DNA of 64,000 nt. Source: Entomortierella parvispora (taxonomy: Eukaryota; Mortierellomycota; Mortierellomycetes; Mortierellales; Mortierellaceae). The notes beneath the pieces are model-generated. The model was not told where the DNA came from. It saw only the letters and a program-made list of their open reading frames with translations, and ran no database searches. Both the position numbers and the translations under genes were made by a program. Position 1 is the first letter of the stretch; each line of letters starts with the position of its first letter. Below, piece by piece: positions 1 to 11,087 of this stretch. The stretch is from NCBI GenBank assembly GCA_963573315.1, contig OY752140.1, forward strand, positions 1,426,001-1,490,000, read 5' to 3'.

Positions 1-471
1 ACAGCATCAACATAAACGAGGAAAGAGGAAGACCGTATGATGCAGCACAAATTAAAAGATTCTACAAAAAACACAGCCAACGGCACAGATACGGTGCGAA
101 CAAGAGCGGACGTGATCAGAAGATTGGGAAAAGAGAACACAATGGAATCACTTTGGTACGTAGACTATCTTCACGAAGACGATGATTCTGAACCCGCTTG
201 GGAGACAAAGGAGGATGTTTATTTCTTTGGTAAGTGTGCCAGAACAAATACAGCAAGCCAGGGATGGCAACGTTGTAACCGAGGACGAAAAGGGCAACGA
301 GCACAACAAACCCCTTTTCCACTTTTTTTCTACTCTTCATCTTCTTCATCCTCCTCCACTTCTTCCCCGTCTCCCCCTCCATCTTCACCCTTACTCTCTC
401 CACTCGAACACCCTTCCCCACCGCACCCCCAGTACGAACCTCTTTCACCTTTGACCCCTCCCATCCTTAAT
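1..471 (+). CDS. possible 3' end of an unrecognised gene
   Basis: Positions 142-229 read as a coding-like acidic stretch rich in Trp, Tyr and Asp (MESLWYVDYLHEDDD...), starting from an in-frame ATG at 142 or entering from further upstream. It runs into a good donor (G|GTAAGTG at 230). A long pyrimidine tract follows at about 320-430, with an acceptor (CCCCCAG) ending at 432. Joining 229 to 433 keeps the frame open for 12 codons and stops at 469-471. Without splicing the frame stays open to 696 as a Pro/Ser-rich tail, which looks less natural. No family was recognised. The real start may lie outside the window. Confidence 0.22.
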
Positions 472-599
472 AGTAGTCGCCGTCGTTCCAGTTCACCCAT
501 ATCGTTCTCTTCTCGTCGGAAAGACCAGGACTCGGCGCCAGAGCAAGAACGAGCACTTTCGCCACAACAACCCAATCCAGCACCAGAGCCAGTTCGCGA

Positions 600-2452
600 T
601 CATGCATCTTTCCTTGCCGGAGCCACAACACCCGCAGAGCGCAGAAGAGCCAGACAGGTTGGATTACCATTTGTAATGGCGTCCATTGTACCTTGAGGAG
701 GTGGCAGAGACTTATATAACGCGAGGAGCGCGTCACTGGCAGCCGGACACAGGGAACGGCATTCCGTACGAGACCCGGCCCTGATTCGATATACTAGACG
801 AAGGTCCATGAACGGATGATAGTCGAAGCCCTTGTTCTCGAAATCGAAATCACCTGCTTTTCGCGGAAGAAATATAGCTGCAAGAGCACTCCGATACGAA
901 TGTCGTTCAACGTTGTCAAGACTCATGTAGTAATTGAGCACCTCTTGATATAATTTCATCCGCTTCTCCTTTTGATAATCCCTCATCAAGGACATGATGC
1001 GGCTATCAAGATCAGCGGTGGAACCTGAAATGATACTAACTGGCTGTTGTCCATCGGCGGCTAAATTTCGGTGAACAAACGCTGATAGGTCTACTAGCTC
1101 ACCTGGGACACGGTTTGTGATCGTTTTCACTAGGTCCTTGATTGCTATTCTTGGCAGCACCTTGTCCAGATACAGTAGTCTATCGAAGACGATGTCAGAA
1201 AGAGGTGTGACAAATTCCAGCCAGTTCCACATGTCACTTTTGACATACTGTCCTTCGAAACTTTGCGTGTGCAACCAAGACCACTCGCGCCCCTTTGCTG
1301 GTTTGTCTCCAAGCGGCAAGTTGCATTAGTGGGTTAAGAATAGCGTGCTTCTCGGGTACTGGCGGGTTTTGTTCAAAAAGTGAGCCATGTTCGTCGATGA
1401 CCAAGAGAGTCTTTGTTTCCGGTTATTGAAGAAGTTCCTCCAGGATGCCGGTGGCTGCATTTAGGATAGAACCTCAGTTTCATTTGACCTGTTCCCATAC
1501 AGCAACTCTTCGAAGTCGTCGACAGTCAGTATGTCCTTGTTGAGGGCTAGAAATCGCAAACAGATTTGGTGGGCTATGGCGTGGGATGTCGCCTTGTTCA
1601 GATCGTTTGCATCTGAAAAATAGAGCAGATGCCATCCTTCGGCATATGCTTTGGCAGCAAGAAAGAGCGCAAGGTATGATTTTCCGACCCCCATCGGACA
1701 AGACAAGACCCTTCTGATCGGATGGTCGCTGTCGCCGGAAAGTAGGCGCCACATCTCCAGCATCTGTTCTGTGACAAAGAACGACTGTTCCTGATATCCC
1801 TTTCCGAAATGTTTGGGAAGCTGGCCGATTGACGGTAGCTTGATTTGCTGGCCTACTTGGATGTTGTCCAACTGCTGCTTAAACTCGTAGCGAGGTGCTG
1901 GCTTGAACTGTCCACTATTGAGTACGCTGACCAGCACAGGCGGCAAGTCCACAGGTCCATCCTTGGCATCGTACTTGTTATCAATCTTTGGAAGCTTTTG
2001 AGGGTTCTCAAGCTCGTCTTTGGGCCTCCTTTTAGCTGCTGGAGAGCGGAAAAAATAGTGTAAGTCCCTTCGGCCATGACAATATAATAGCCTTCTAAAG
2101 TAAAAAGACTTAATCGAGCGAGTAGCTTACCTGTTAGTGGACGTTGGACGATGACGTGAATCGTGTCCTTAGGCAGCTCAGCTTCGAAAATTGTATGGAG
2201 ACTTGCGGCTGGTCTGAGTTCTTTTTTCTCCGTATCGGACAAAGAGCCGAGGTCGACGGCCTTACGCTCATTCGGAATGGAGACGCGCCAGAGATTAAGA
2301 TAGGATGCATCATCTTTTTCAAGGCGGTTTTTCAACTTGGCCTTGATTGCATCCTTGAAATGACCGATAGTCTTGCTAGACTCAATGTCGACAGGAAACG
2401 GAGACGATTCGCCATCCTCAACACAAAATACGGTAATGGTATTGTTGGTCAT
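600..2452 (-). pseudogene. Crinkler (CRN) family protein, disrupted
   Basis: The gene begins at 2452 with a Crinkler N-terminal domain: a ubiquitin-like LFCLV-type start (VFCVEDGESSPF), an LWRVSIP motif, and an ending in HVIVQRP. A normal 92-nt intron (donor at 2130, acceptor ending 2039) joins exon 1 to a P-loop NTPase segment with Walker A GVGKS near 1680. The downstream Walker B-like LLVIDEHG and the C-terminal region at 1319-600 are still recognisable. However, the frame breaks at a stop at 1461-1463, a stop inside the next frame at 1423-1425, and a further one-base shift near 1255-1265. Crinklers are modular proteins of oomycetes and early-diverging fungi, often in large families. No simple intron repairs these breaks, so I call it a pseudogene. 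Sequencing error is the main alternative. Confidence 0.75.
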
Positions 2453-3115
2453 TTTCGAGGAACTGTTCGACCCATACCTATAAAAGAAAACAGGAGAGTG
2501 TCGCGTACAGCAGAAGGATGCGATTGAAACAGTGGCTTAGGTCGATAAATAAAAAGCTTCCATGATGTGTGTGTCAGGTTTGGAGGGAGGAGGAGGACAG
2601 ACAAAGACGAGCACACTTGATAGCACAAATGCAGTCTAGCATGGCATCCCCAGTGGCAACGGTGAAGCACAAAAGATATTTTTGAAACTGGTCCCGAGAT
2701 CGCAGACGACAATAGAAAAAAGGGTTCTGCCCCCGGCTCACTCTCAGCACTCACTGCTCTGCACGCACTCTCTGGTGCCCACTGCTCTGAGTACTCAGTA
2801 ATGTGCCTCCCTGGATCGAGTCCCCGCGCTGCAATTGCACCCAAATACCCAAATTACATCCAGGGGAATGGTTCGTTTGTGCGCCTGTGCTTTCCTCAGC
2901 CTGCTTCTCTCTCACTCTCCTTCTTGTTCTCTTCCTCTTCCTCCTTCTCTTCCTCCTTCTTTCCTTCTTTTCGTCTCATCTTCAATTGCTATCCCGATCT
3001 TCCTTCCTTTCTTCCTACCTTCCTTCCTTCCTTCCTTTCTTCCTTCCTTCCTTCCTTCCTTCCTTCCTTCCTTCCTTCCACAGCAAAGAACTCAAGTCGC
3101 CTCCTGCACCACAGA
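2453..3115. other. upstream region of the PLC-like gene
   Basis: No gene was recognised. It carries the divergent upstream sequence of the Crinkler relic and the promoter/5' leader of the PLC-like gene, and ends in a long pyrimidine-rich block (about 2890-3080). Confidence 0.6.
2999..3079. repeat. (TTCC)n tetranucleotide microsatellite
   Basis: Nearly uninterrupted CTTC/TTCC repeats of about 80 bp end 36 bp before the start codon of the PLC-like gene. The tract lies in the probable 5' leader or core promoter and is likely to vary in length between strains. Confidence 0.9.
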
Positions 3116-4938
3116 ATGCGCTCGTCCTTCACTCTCGCAGCCGCGACTGCCCTCGTCGCCTCCTCCCTCTTCATGGCCAGCAGCGTCGAGGCCCAACAGC
3201 TCTGCAATGGATATGCAGAGCTCTGCTCGAAGCAGTACAGCCAGGTCGCCTATGCCACCACCCACAACGCCTACGCCTTCACGCAAAAGGGTGCCCGTCC
3301 TGCCCTGGCTGCCAACCAGGACAACGACATCCCAACTCAGCTCAAAGATGGCATTCGCGCCCTCATGCTCGATGCCTACAATGTCCCTTCGGGCAACCCC
3401 AATGACATTGAGCTCTGCCACACCACTTGTAAGAATGGAGACAACTTCCACTCTCACTCTCTTTCACTCTCCCGTCATCCCACCCCTCATTCCACTCTTT
3501 TTTTTCGACAAGGGGCATGCTCTGCGCTTTTGAATCCACCTCTTTGTTTTCCTCCTATCTGCCTCTCCCTCCACTTTGACCACCCTTCCTTCCTTCAGTC
3601 GGCGCTGGCTCCCAATAAGCAACACAGCCCTTTGAACATGATACAAGACGCCACATTCTCTCGCCCTGGTCAATTGCTCTGCATCATTAATCGTGGTCGT
3701 CGTTGTGTTTGCTGTCCTGTCTGTTATTTTTAGGCACCCTCTTTGATGGAGGTCTTCTGTCCACGACTTTGGGCGAGATCAAGACGTTCCTCGACGCCAA
3801 CCCCAACGAGGTCGTAACAATCTTTTGGGAGAATGCTGGCAACCTTACGCCTGCTCATTTCCAGGTAACCCCCTCCCCACAACTGCAAGAGAGAAAAAGG
3901 GCAGTGAAGAGACCAGAAAGGAAAAAAGTAGACCCTCACTGTGCCTACTGTTTCTCATCTTGCTTGACCTTCTCTCTCTCTTCTCAATGTGTACCGTTTT
4001 GTTCTCCCGCATGCCTTAACTCCTTTATTTTTTGAACTTTTTATAGATAGTGTACACGGCTGCAAACATGACCGACTACTTGTACACACAAACCGTTGGT
4101 GCCACGACCTGGCCCACGTTGGCTGAAATGATTTCGAGCGGGAAGCGTCTTGTCAACTACATTGATGACGGTGCAGATGCCTCGGTTCCCTGGTAAGAAA
4201 AGAACCCCTCACAAACAGGAGAGACCCTGGAGAGACAAAGACAGAGCGGAGAGGAAAGGGAGTGGGGATATTGTTTATCCACAAGTCCACTGATGTCAGA
4301 GCAACAAGCCATGCTCCACAGCCCTGGATCTTCTCGATTCCAGACAAAAAATACGCGCAGTGTGGCGCAGAAGAAGGGGAAACAAATACTTGTTCCGTGC
4401 GGAGAATGCTACAACACGACATTAATTGAGGGCGATTCCCTCTGCCATGTATATTTTCGCCACACTTAGGTTGATGGAAGAGTACGACTTCATCTTCGAG
4501 ACGCCTTATGCGATCCCAACAGGAGGACCCTTCCCTTGCACAGTCGACCGCCCCAAGGATCAACGCAAGTCCATGTACGTGCTCAACCACTTTGTCTCGG
4601 GCAACTTGACTTTGGACGGTCAGGTCGTCGATATCCCCCAGTCTGGAGCCGCGCTGCAGACCAACGGACCTGAGCTGACCTCCCATGTCAACAACTGTAC
4701 GACGGTCTTCAGCCAGATCCCCAGTTTTGTCGCCGTGGACTTTTATGAGAAGGGCACGGTGATGCAGACGCTGGCCCAGATCAATGGTGTCACGTTCAAC
4801 GGTATTTTACCAACCCAGCCCTCCGGCGCAAACTCGACCAACAGTGCTTCTTCGACCACTCCACACAAGGGAGGGTTCTCCAAGGAGGCTGTGGCTATGG
4901 CTGTGGCTGTGGGCTTTATGGCTGTCATGGCGATCTAG
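3116..4938 (+). CDS. secreted PLC-like phosphodiesterase
   Basis: The model has four exons: 3116-3428, 3734-3864, 4047-4192 and 4470-4938 (352 residues). Phases agree at all three junctions. Residues 1 to about 27 form a signal peptide (hydrophobic core, cut near VEA-QQ). The body matches the PI-PLC X-type TIM-barrel family found as secreted fungal proteins: THNAYAF near residue 47 supplies the first catalytic-type His, DGIRALMLDAYN follows, ELCHTTC supplies the second His, then DGGLLSTTLGEIKTFL and NEVVTIFWEN. The C-terminus is Ser/Thr-rich and ends in a hydrophobic segment (AVAMAVAVGFMAVMAI), which suggests a GPI anchor. Substrate is unknown; related proteins act on phosphodiesters outside the cell. 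The start was chosen because it gives the signal peptide. Confidence 0.88.
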
Positions 4939-6646
4939 ATGCTTTTTTTTGGCTAGAGAAAAAGAGAGGGAAAGCAAGATGAAACTGCTCTACGCAAAGA
5001 ACCAATGTGCAGATACCCACTCTTCCTTCCGATACATTGTTACCCCACCCTAACGCCACGCATGTAAATATAAAATGAAAAAAGTTTTGCCACCCTTTCT
5101 TGATGATGTGTCTGTCTTCCCCTCCCTTGGCCGGTTGCCCGGCCCGTAGTCCAATGGTACCTGCAGTTTGGCCATCCTCCGCTTTCTCCGTTGCAAAAGG
5201 AGAGTCGATGGTTTTCCAAGCTAACACCTCCGTGGCCAGGCAAGGTATCAGCTATCTAAAACCTCCAGTTTATGAAACGTTTGCTTCCTTCGTCTCCCTC
5301 CTTTGCACCATTGGGATCATCCTCCCATCTCTTTCTCCCTGTGCCCGTTATATGGCTCTTACACACCAAAAGCACCAAACTAGAATTTGTGCGAATTACT
5401 GAAAAAAACCACCCCCCGTACTCCCAATGCAGCCCTGTGTTTGATTCCCGGGAACACACACAAATGTCTGTGCGCCGATCGACGCGTCCATAGTTTGGAG
5501 TGAGGGTCAGTATCACCTAGGAAACGCGTCCTTTTCCCTTTTCTCCCTTCTAGGCTACATCCCTGGAGAGGTCGGTGCAATGAAAAAGGAGGAAAGAAAA
5601 GAAGGAGAGAAAGGAGGGACAGGATAACTATATAAAGCTCTCTTTCTGACGTTTTCTTCTTTTCAAGGATCCATTGAACCTCCTGATTTCATATTGACAC
5701 GACTTGGAGAACCTGTTGCCATGCTCACAGGTTCTGGGAAAGGCGTGGTCAGCTACATCTTGGTGATGCCGACGCCTTCTTCATATCAAGCTATTGATTG
5801 AAGGGACAAGAGCAAGAGGGAGAGAAAAAAGAAAAGAGTGTGAGAGAGGCAGCAACCAACATCAACAAAAAAAAAAAAAAAAAAAAAATAGAAAAAGGGA
5901 CGAACCCCGTTAATTGATGTGAGGCAGAGTAATCCGTTGAATGCACGACTCATCCCATAAGAAAAAACACGCCTGCAATCGAAACGAAGATTTCTCCAAA
6001 GGGCTTACTGATACTTGGACACCTTTTTCCCTTCCCCCTTCCTCCTCAGGAGTTGTCTGACCGGTGCTAAAAAAGAGAAGCTGAGAAAGACAGACAAAGC
6101 AATTGACATGGACATGTTTTTTTAAAGGACAGGCAACAAAAAAAAAAAAAAAAAAAAAAAGGCCCACCACACACCGAACGAACCTGGACAACCCAACATC
6201 TAAAGTCGTTCGCTGCCCTCGGCTCCCTTCCCCAACTCCACCTTTTTTTTTCTTTCCTCAAGAAAATATAAACGACGCGTTCAGTCCCTCCCCGTCCCCT
6301 CGTTGTTCACTCTTCCCTTCATTTTCATATATTTCCCCTGGTCCTGGTCCTTGGTTCTCCTTCTCCTGTGGCCGCTTCCGTAACTTTTGCAACCAGCTAG
6401 TCCGTCAGCCTCTCTCTCTTTCCTCTCTTTTCGACGCACACGACCACTTTTTTTCTTTCTCCTCCTCCTCTCTCTCTCTCTCTCTCTCTCTCTCCCTTGG
6501 CTTCTCCTCCCTTCTTCCTGGTACGCCATAAGCACAGCTTTCATCCTTCTATTCACCTTTACGACACGAAGCCCTATCCAGACACGCACGACTTATCTCT
6601 CTCTATAATACCACGCAAGAGAAAAGAGCTTGCACCGGCATCCACC
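4939..6646. other. intergenic region with homopolymer tracts
   Basis: No gene was recognised on either strand. It holds the 3' flank of the PLC-like gene and the promoter of the first LPMO-like gene. Poly-A runs lie at about 5867-5888 and 6138-6161, and there is a TATA-like AATATAAA at about 6265-6272. Confidence 0.6.
6466..6494. repeat. (CT)n dinucleotide tract
   Basis: About 29 bp of pure CT repeat within a larger pyrimidine-rich leader, upstream of the LPMO-like gene that starts at 6647. Confidence 0.9.
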
Positions 6647-7717
6647 ATGCACTTTTTTTCTTCCACATACGCGATCTTCGCGTTCACGACCCTGTTCACA
6701 GTTTTGCAATTCAGCCCCACTCATTCCACCATCACCGGGGTGGAGGCCCACTCATGGTTGGATTGTGCCAATTGGGTGATCAAAAGCGGAGGCAAAGGTC
6801 TCTGGACCAAAGATTCCGGCTATTGTAAAGGGTACGCTCGCCGTTACCCCAAGGGTCCCGAGTTTGGAACCTTGGACCACGCCAACCCTTCCCGTCATTA
6901 TCAACAAAAGAGTCCTCATCCTGAGAAGGAGCTGCCTTGTTCTGATCATAAACATGGTAAGGATGTCGGTGCGGATGAGACGAGGGGAGACCCAGTCTCG
7001 TCTGCATACGGTGGCCAATGGGGTGAGATGACAGTGGTCCAAGTCGGGGATGAACTCTGTGTGCGATGGCCGGCCAAGAACCATGCAGAAAAGAACGAGG
7101 ACAACACCGTTGTCCAGATCAACCTCTCCAAGAACAAGGACGGCAAAGACCCCACACAATTGCAGTTGTTGGAGAACACGATCGCGAAATTGCCTTACAA
7201 GAACTGTAGTTCGGCGAGTAGCCCGGACCGAAGACCCTGTGGCGGTTGTTTCAAGGTCCCTGTTCGGGCTTCGGGTGTTTATCTTTTGCAATGGCGATGG
7301 ATGCTGAACCCAGGCGAGTGGTATACTTCTTGTGCTGTAAGTAAAGAAAAAAAAGAAAACAAAGAAAGAAAGAAAGAAAGAAAGATAGGAAATGTAATGG
7401 AGGTCTGGTGAATACGAATGAGAGAACAAAAATCTCAATTGACCCTTTCTTTCTTTTATTTGATCATTTAGGATGTACAAATCGGCGGTGCATCTGGTTC
7501 TAACAGTGAGGACCATGAAGAGATCAATGTCGATAATGGCAATGACCACAATAACGACGGCAATTCGTCGTCAGACCATCACAAAGATGATGACAACAGC
7601 AGTAACGATGATGATGATGACAAGAGGAAGAAGAAAAAGAACCACGACGACGATGAGGATGGCGATGACAACGATGATGATCGTCATGGCAAAAACAAGA
7701 ACCGCAAGCATCACTAA
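6647..7717 (+). CDS. secreted LPMO-like protein with Asp/His-rich tail
   Basis: Two exons, 6647-7336 and 7472-7717 (311 residues; phase-0 intron with GTAAGT donor and TTTAG acceptor). The signal peptide ends in VEA immediately before HSWLDC, so the mature N-terminus would be His, as needed for the copper His-brace of lytic polysaccharide monooxygenases. Other features fit that fold: paired cysteines, LCVRWPAKNH with a candidate second His, and GVYLLQWRW before EWYTSC near the C-terminus. Exon 2 adds an extension of about 80 residues made almost only of Asp, Asn, His, Lys and Ser. It is absent from the paralogue 2 kb downstream. Family assignment within the AA classes could not be made, and substrate is unknown. 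A non-catalytic copper-binding role is possible. Confidence 0.75.
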
Positions 7718-9772
7718 GAACATATTTTTTTTCCTGCACACTCCACTCACTTTTCATTCATATCTCATCACAAGCGTAGACCTTCTACATCGTATTCACA
7801 ATCCATCCCTCTTCCATGGACCATTCCATGGTGCCATATGACACGACCAGCTTGAATTTAATTCATTTCTACAGATTTCATGTTCATAAACGGATCATCG
7901 AAAGACCTGCATTATATCCATGCAGGTCCTTCACACTTTTAATCATACGTAAAAATTTCAACGATTCTCTCTCTGTCTTTTTTTACGTCTCTCTCTCTCT
8001 CTCTTGCAAAAACCGACACACTCTCTCGATTGAGGGAGAGCTTGGTAGGATCCAATTGCTCTGTGCTATTGCGACCTAACATCGCACCTAGGGGGGAAAA
8101 GCAATTCCCGAGCAGAGAAGGCTAAAAGAGCATTTCTTTGGGTCTGAGAGCGGACACAAACAAGTTTCCGTCCTTTGGCCCCTCCCTTTCTCCTTCTCCG
8201 GGGTTTGACTAAAAAAATAAACCTTGTTGTGAGTTGGTGCTCCCCTCATCACCCACCTCCTCTCTCCTCTCTTCATCGTTCCTTTCCTCTGCTTCTATTA
8301 TGAAGAGAATCAGGCCTGACATTTTCTTGCCTCGACAATTGAGAGCCGTGAACTAGGGCAGGAAAATAAAACAATTGTTGATAATCTCTCGTCAGCCCTT
8401 GAGGGTAGAGCAAAATTGACTTGGGCGACAGACGAGTCGAGATAACAAAATAACAAAAAAAAAAAAGCGGAGAAAAGAAGGGCTTGAAGGGCTTGGGAAT
8501 GGGGAAGGCATGACGGTCTGGACGGAGGAATGTGCACGGCGCAACGCAACAAACCGTGGTGATGATCCACGAATTTGGATCCACGAGAAACACAACCTCA
8601 TACTAATTAATTGGTCTTAAGGATGACCCGGACACCGTCCAGCACGGTACAACTCCGGCCTGGCTTACAACACTGACAAAGGCTCCGGTGGACGCTCTCT
8701 GCAACCTAGGCGTTATCTTTTATATAAGCCGAGACACAGAAGGCAGAGCATCAGACCATGAGCAGGCCATAGGAGGAAGAGGAGGGTTGAGACCTAATAA
8801 TACTAGCCAAAAAAAAAAGGTGTTACATTTCTTGCTGCATGGAATCCCCCACACCATTGCAACGCAACAGCTGCAACAGATCTCCGCCCATGCCCGGCGT
8901 TCATGTTGGGGAAGAGGAGAGGGGTACAAGCGGGAATGGACATCGACAATAAATAGACATTAGGCTACTGCCGTAGAGATACAAAGGAGGTAGAAAGTTG
9001 GACCGTTGAGGCAGGAGGGGGACTGCAGACTCGCCTGCATCCGCCTATAAACATCCAGGCACAAGGTCCAGACTTGGCAGACCCCGCCCCCCAATCAGTC
9101 GGTTGGACGGCATGGAGTGTGCTTTTGGGCTCGGGTGAGGGCGCTGCCCTGGCGGATGCTAATGAGGGTTGACCATGGACCAACCGCGAGAGAAGGAGAG
9201 AGGAAGAGAGAGATGGGGGCCTCCAAGGTGCTCACTTTTCTGATAAAAATACTTGTCCTCTCAGCATTTCTTCTCGTCGTTCGATCGACTTCAATTCTTT
9301 TTTTTGTTGGTCTTGTTGCAGTAATGTTGTGGATACCGGGAATTTAACGTTTTCTTTTTTTCGTTCGCAGCGGCTCTCAAGGTCAATAGGCTAACGAGGA
9401 AGAAGTCTTCCTTTTGTCCCCTCTTCTCTGCACGGCTGTTGTTCTGGCACGCTCAACAGCCAGCGCCCAGCATCAAAGACATTTCATTCACGGCACTTGG
9501 AAGAAAAAGAGGAATGAATACCCTCTCTTCCAATAGCCTGTTCAGTGAAGAAACTCGTTCAAGATCATATAAAACCCGGCAATGTCGCCAGGCACGCGCG
9601 TCCTCTTTTTGTCTTTTCTTTTCTCCTTGTCTATCCCCTTTCCTCCACATCCCCCCCACCCCTCACGCTACTCGTCTTAGCATACCGCCCACCCCTCTCA
9701 TCATATCCTTCACGACCTTATCTCTCCTCCCTTCTTTCACCCCACCTTCCCTCATCTCCGCTATAATCCATC
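7718..9772. other. intergenic region between the LPMO-like paralogues
   Basis: Two kilobases with no gene recognised on either strand. Open frames are short and of low complexity. A TATA-like ATATAAAA lies at about 9567-9574, roughly 200 bp before the second paralogue, followed by a CT-rich leader. Confidence 0.6.
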
Positions 9773-10483
9773 ATGGTTCTCAAGTCTACCTTCACCTTCA
9801 TCGCCGTTGCTGCTTTGGCCATCTTCACCGCTGCTCCCCAGCAGGCTGAGGCCCACTCCTGGGCCGACTGCATTGACTGGAAGTTCAAAAACTCCAAGGA
9901 CGGTGTTGCTGGTAAGCAGGGCCAGGACTGGGGTGACAAAGGCGGCAAGTGCACTGGTTACGCTCGTCGTTACCCCTTGAACAAGGCCTTTGGCTCCTTG
10001 GACTCTGCCTGGCCCAACCGTCATTACCAGCAGGTCAACAAGAACCCCGACAGCGCCCTCCCTTGCTCCAACCGCAAGGCTGGCAAGGAGCCCGGTTCGG
10101 ATGAGACCCGTGCCAACCCCGTCACCAAGGCCTACGGTGGCAAGTTTGGTCGTATGACCGTCACCACGGTCGGTGACACCCTCTGTGTCCGTTGGCCCGC
10201 CAAGAACCACGCGGCCAAGAAGGAGAAGAACTTGATGGTGTACATCAACTTGTCCAAGGTCCGTAACGGCAAGGACATTAGCCAGAAGGAGTTGCTCAAG
10301 AACAACATTGCCAAGTTGCCTTACAAGAACTGCCGTCCCGGAAAGAACGAAGATCGTCGCGCCTGCGGTGGGTGCTTCAAGGTCCCCGTCCGTGCTTCCG
10401 GTGTCTACTTGCTTCAGTGGCGCTGGATGTTGAACAAGAACGAGTGGTACACTTCTTGCGCTGATATCCAGATCGGCAAGTAA
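9773..10483 (+). CDS. secreted LPMO-like protein
   Basis: A single exon of 236 residues. The signal peptide (MVLKSTFTFIAVAALA...) ends in AEA directly before HSWADC, giving a mature N-terminal His. The protein is collinear with the first LPMO-like gene over its whole core: CxGYARRYP, RHYQQ, GSDETRANP, LCVRWPAKNH, NIAKLPYKNC, CGGCFKVPVRASGVYLLQWRWML and EWYTSCADIQI. It stops at that point (IGK), without the acidic tail. Inference: a copper-dependent oxidative enzyme or copper-binding wall protein acting outside the cell. Codon use is strongly biased to C-ending codons, more so than in the first copy, suggesting high expression. Confidence 0.77.
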   Translation: MVLKSTFTFIAVAALAIFTAAPQQAEAHSWADCIDWKFKNSKDGVAGKQGQDWGDKGGKCTGYARRYPLNKAFGSLDSAWPNRHYQQVNKNPDSALPCSNRKAGKEPGSDETRANPVTKAYGGKFGRMTVTTVGDTLCVRWPAKNHAAKKEKNLMVYINLSKVRNGKDISQKELLKNNIAKLPYKNCRPGKNEDRRACGGCFKVPVRASGVYLLQWRWMLNKNEWYTSCADIQIGK

Positions 10484-11087
10484 AAGAACCTTACTCGATC
10501 CTCTTTTGTTTCTATCTCTCAATTGAAAAAAAAAAAGAGGAAGAGAACGATGTTGAGAATGCAGGAAATCAGGTCTATTATAGCGTATTAGATTCTCGTT
10601 ATTTCTTTGTTTCTCGCTTTGCCCTTTTTCTTGTCATTTCTGAATAACATCCAACCCACCCACTGTTCTGCAATTGCTGGTTCAAAAGCGGACTTTGACG
10701 GTTTAAAAAAGAAAACAAAAAAAACCTCTTTCAACAATCTGTTGCAACATCGGACATGCAGTCGATCTTTCTGCAGCACTCATGTTTGACTATTCGCTCT
10801 TGGTCAATCGTCGCATGTATTGGAAGAAGGACGTCTATTTTACAGTCAAATGGATGGTAGAAAGTTCTTTGGTTTGTTTTTGGAGGCGGGTCTTTGGATG
10901 TTGAGAGCAACATATGACTCTCACACTCTTTGACAGCATTCGATCCCACTCTGCGCCCAGGATTCCCTACGCCTCAATGCCTCCGACACTGGTTCCTTTG
11001 CGCCAGGCATGTCATCTTTCTCTTTATTACTGAAACCTGGGTATAATCCTCGAAAGACAGCCGGGCATCGGAAAATTGAAACTTGTT
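10484..11087. other. convergent intergenic region
   Basis: No gene recognised. It holds the 3' flanks of the LPMO-like gene (plus) and the DUF4460-type gene (minus). Confidence 0.6.

Noticed and set aside
3004..3079. Tetranucleotide tract as a CRISPR or transposon-end repeat
   Set aside because: Simple microsatellite with no spacers, inverted ends or target duplication.
5435..5465. tRNA B-box-like GTTTGATTCCCGG
   Set aside because: No matching A box or cloverleaf could be built from the flanking 70 bp.
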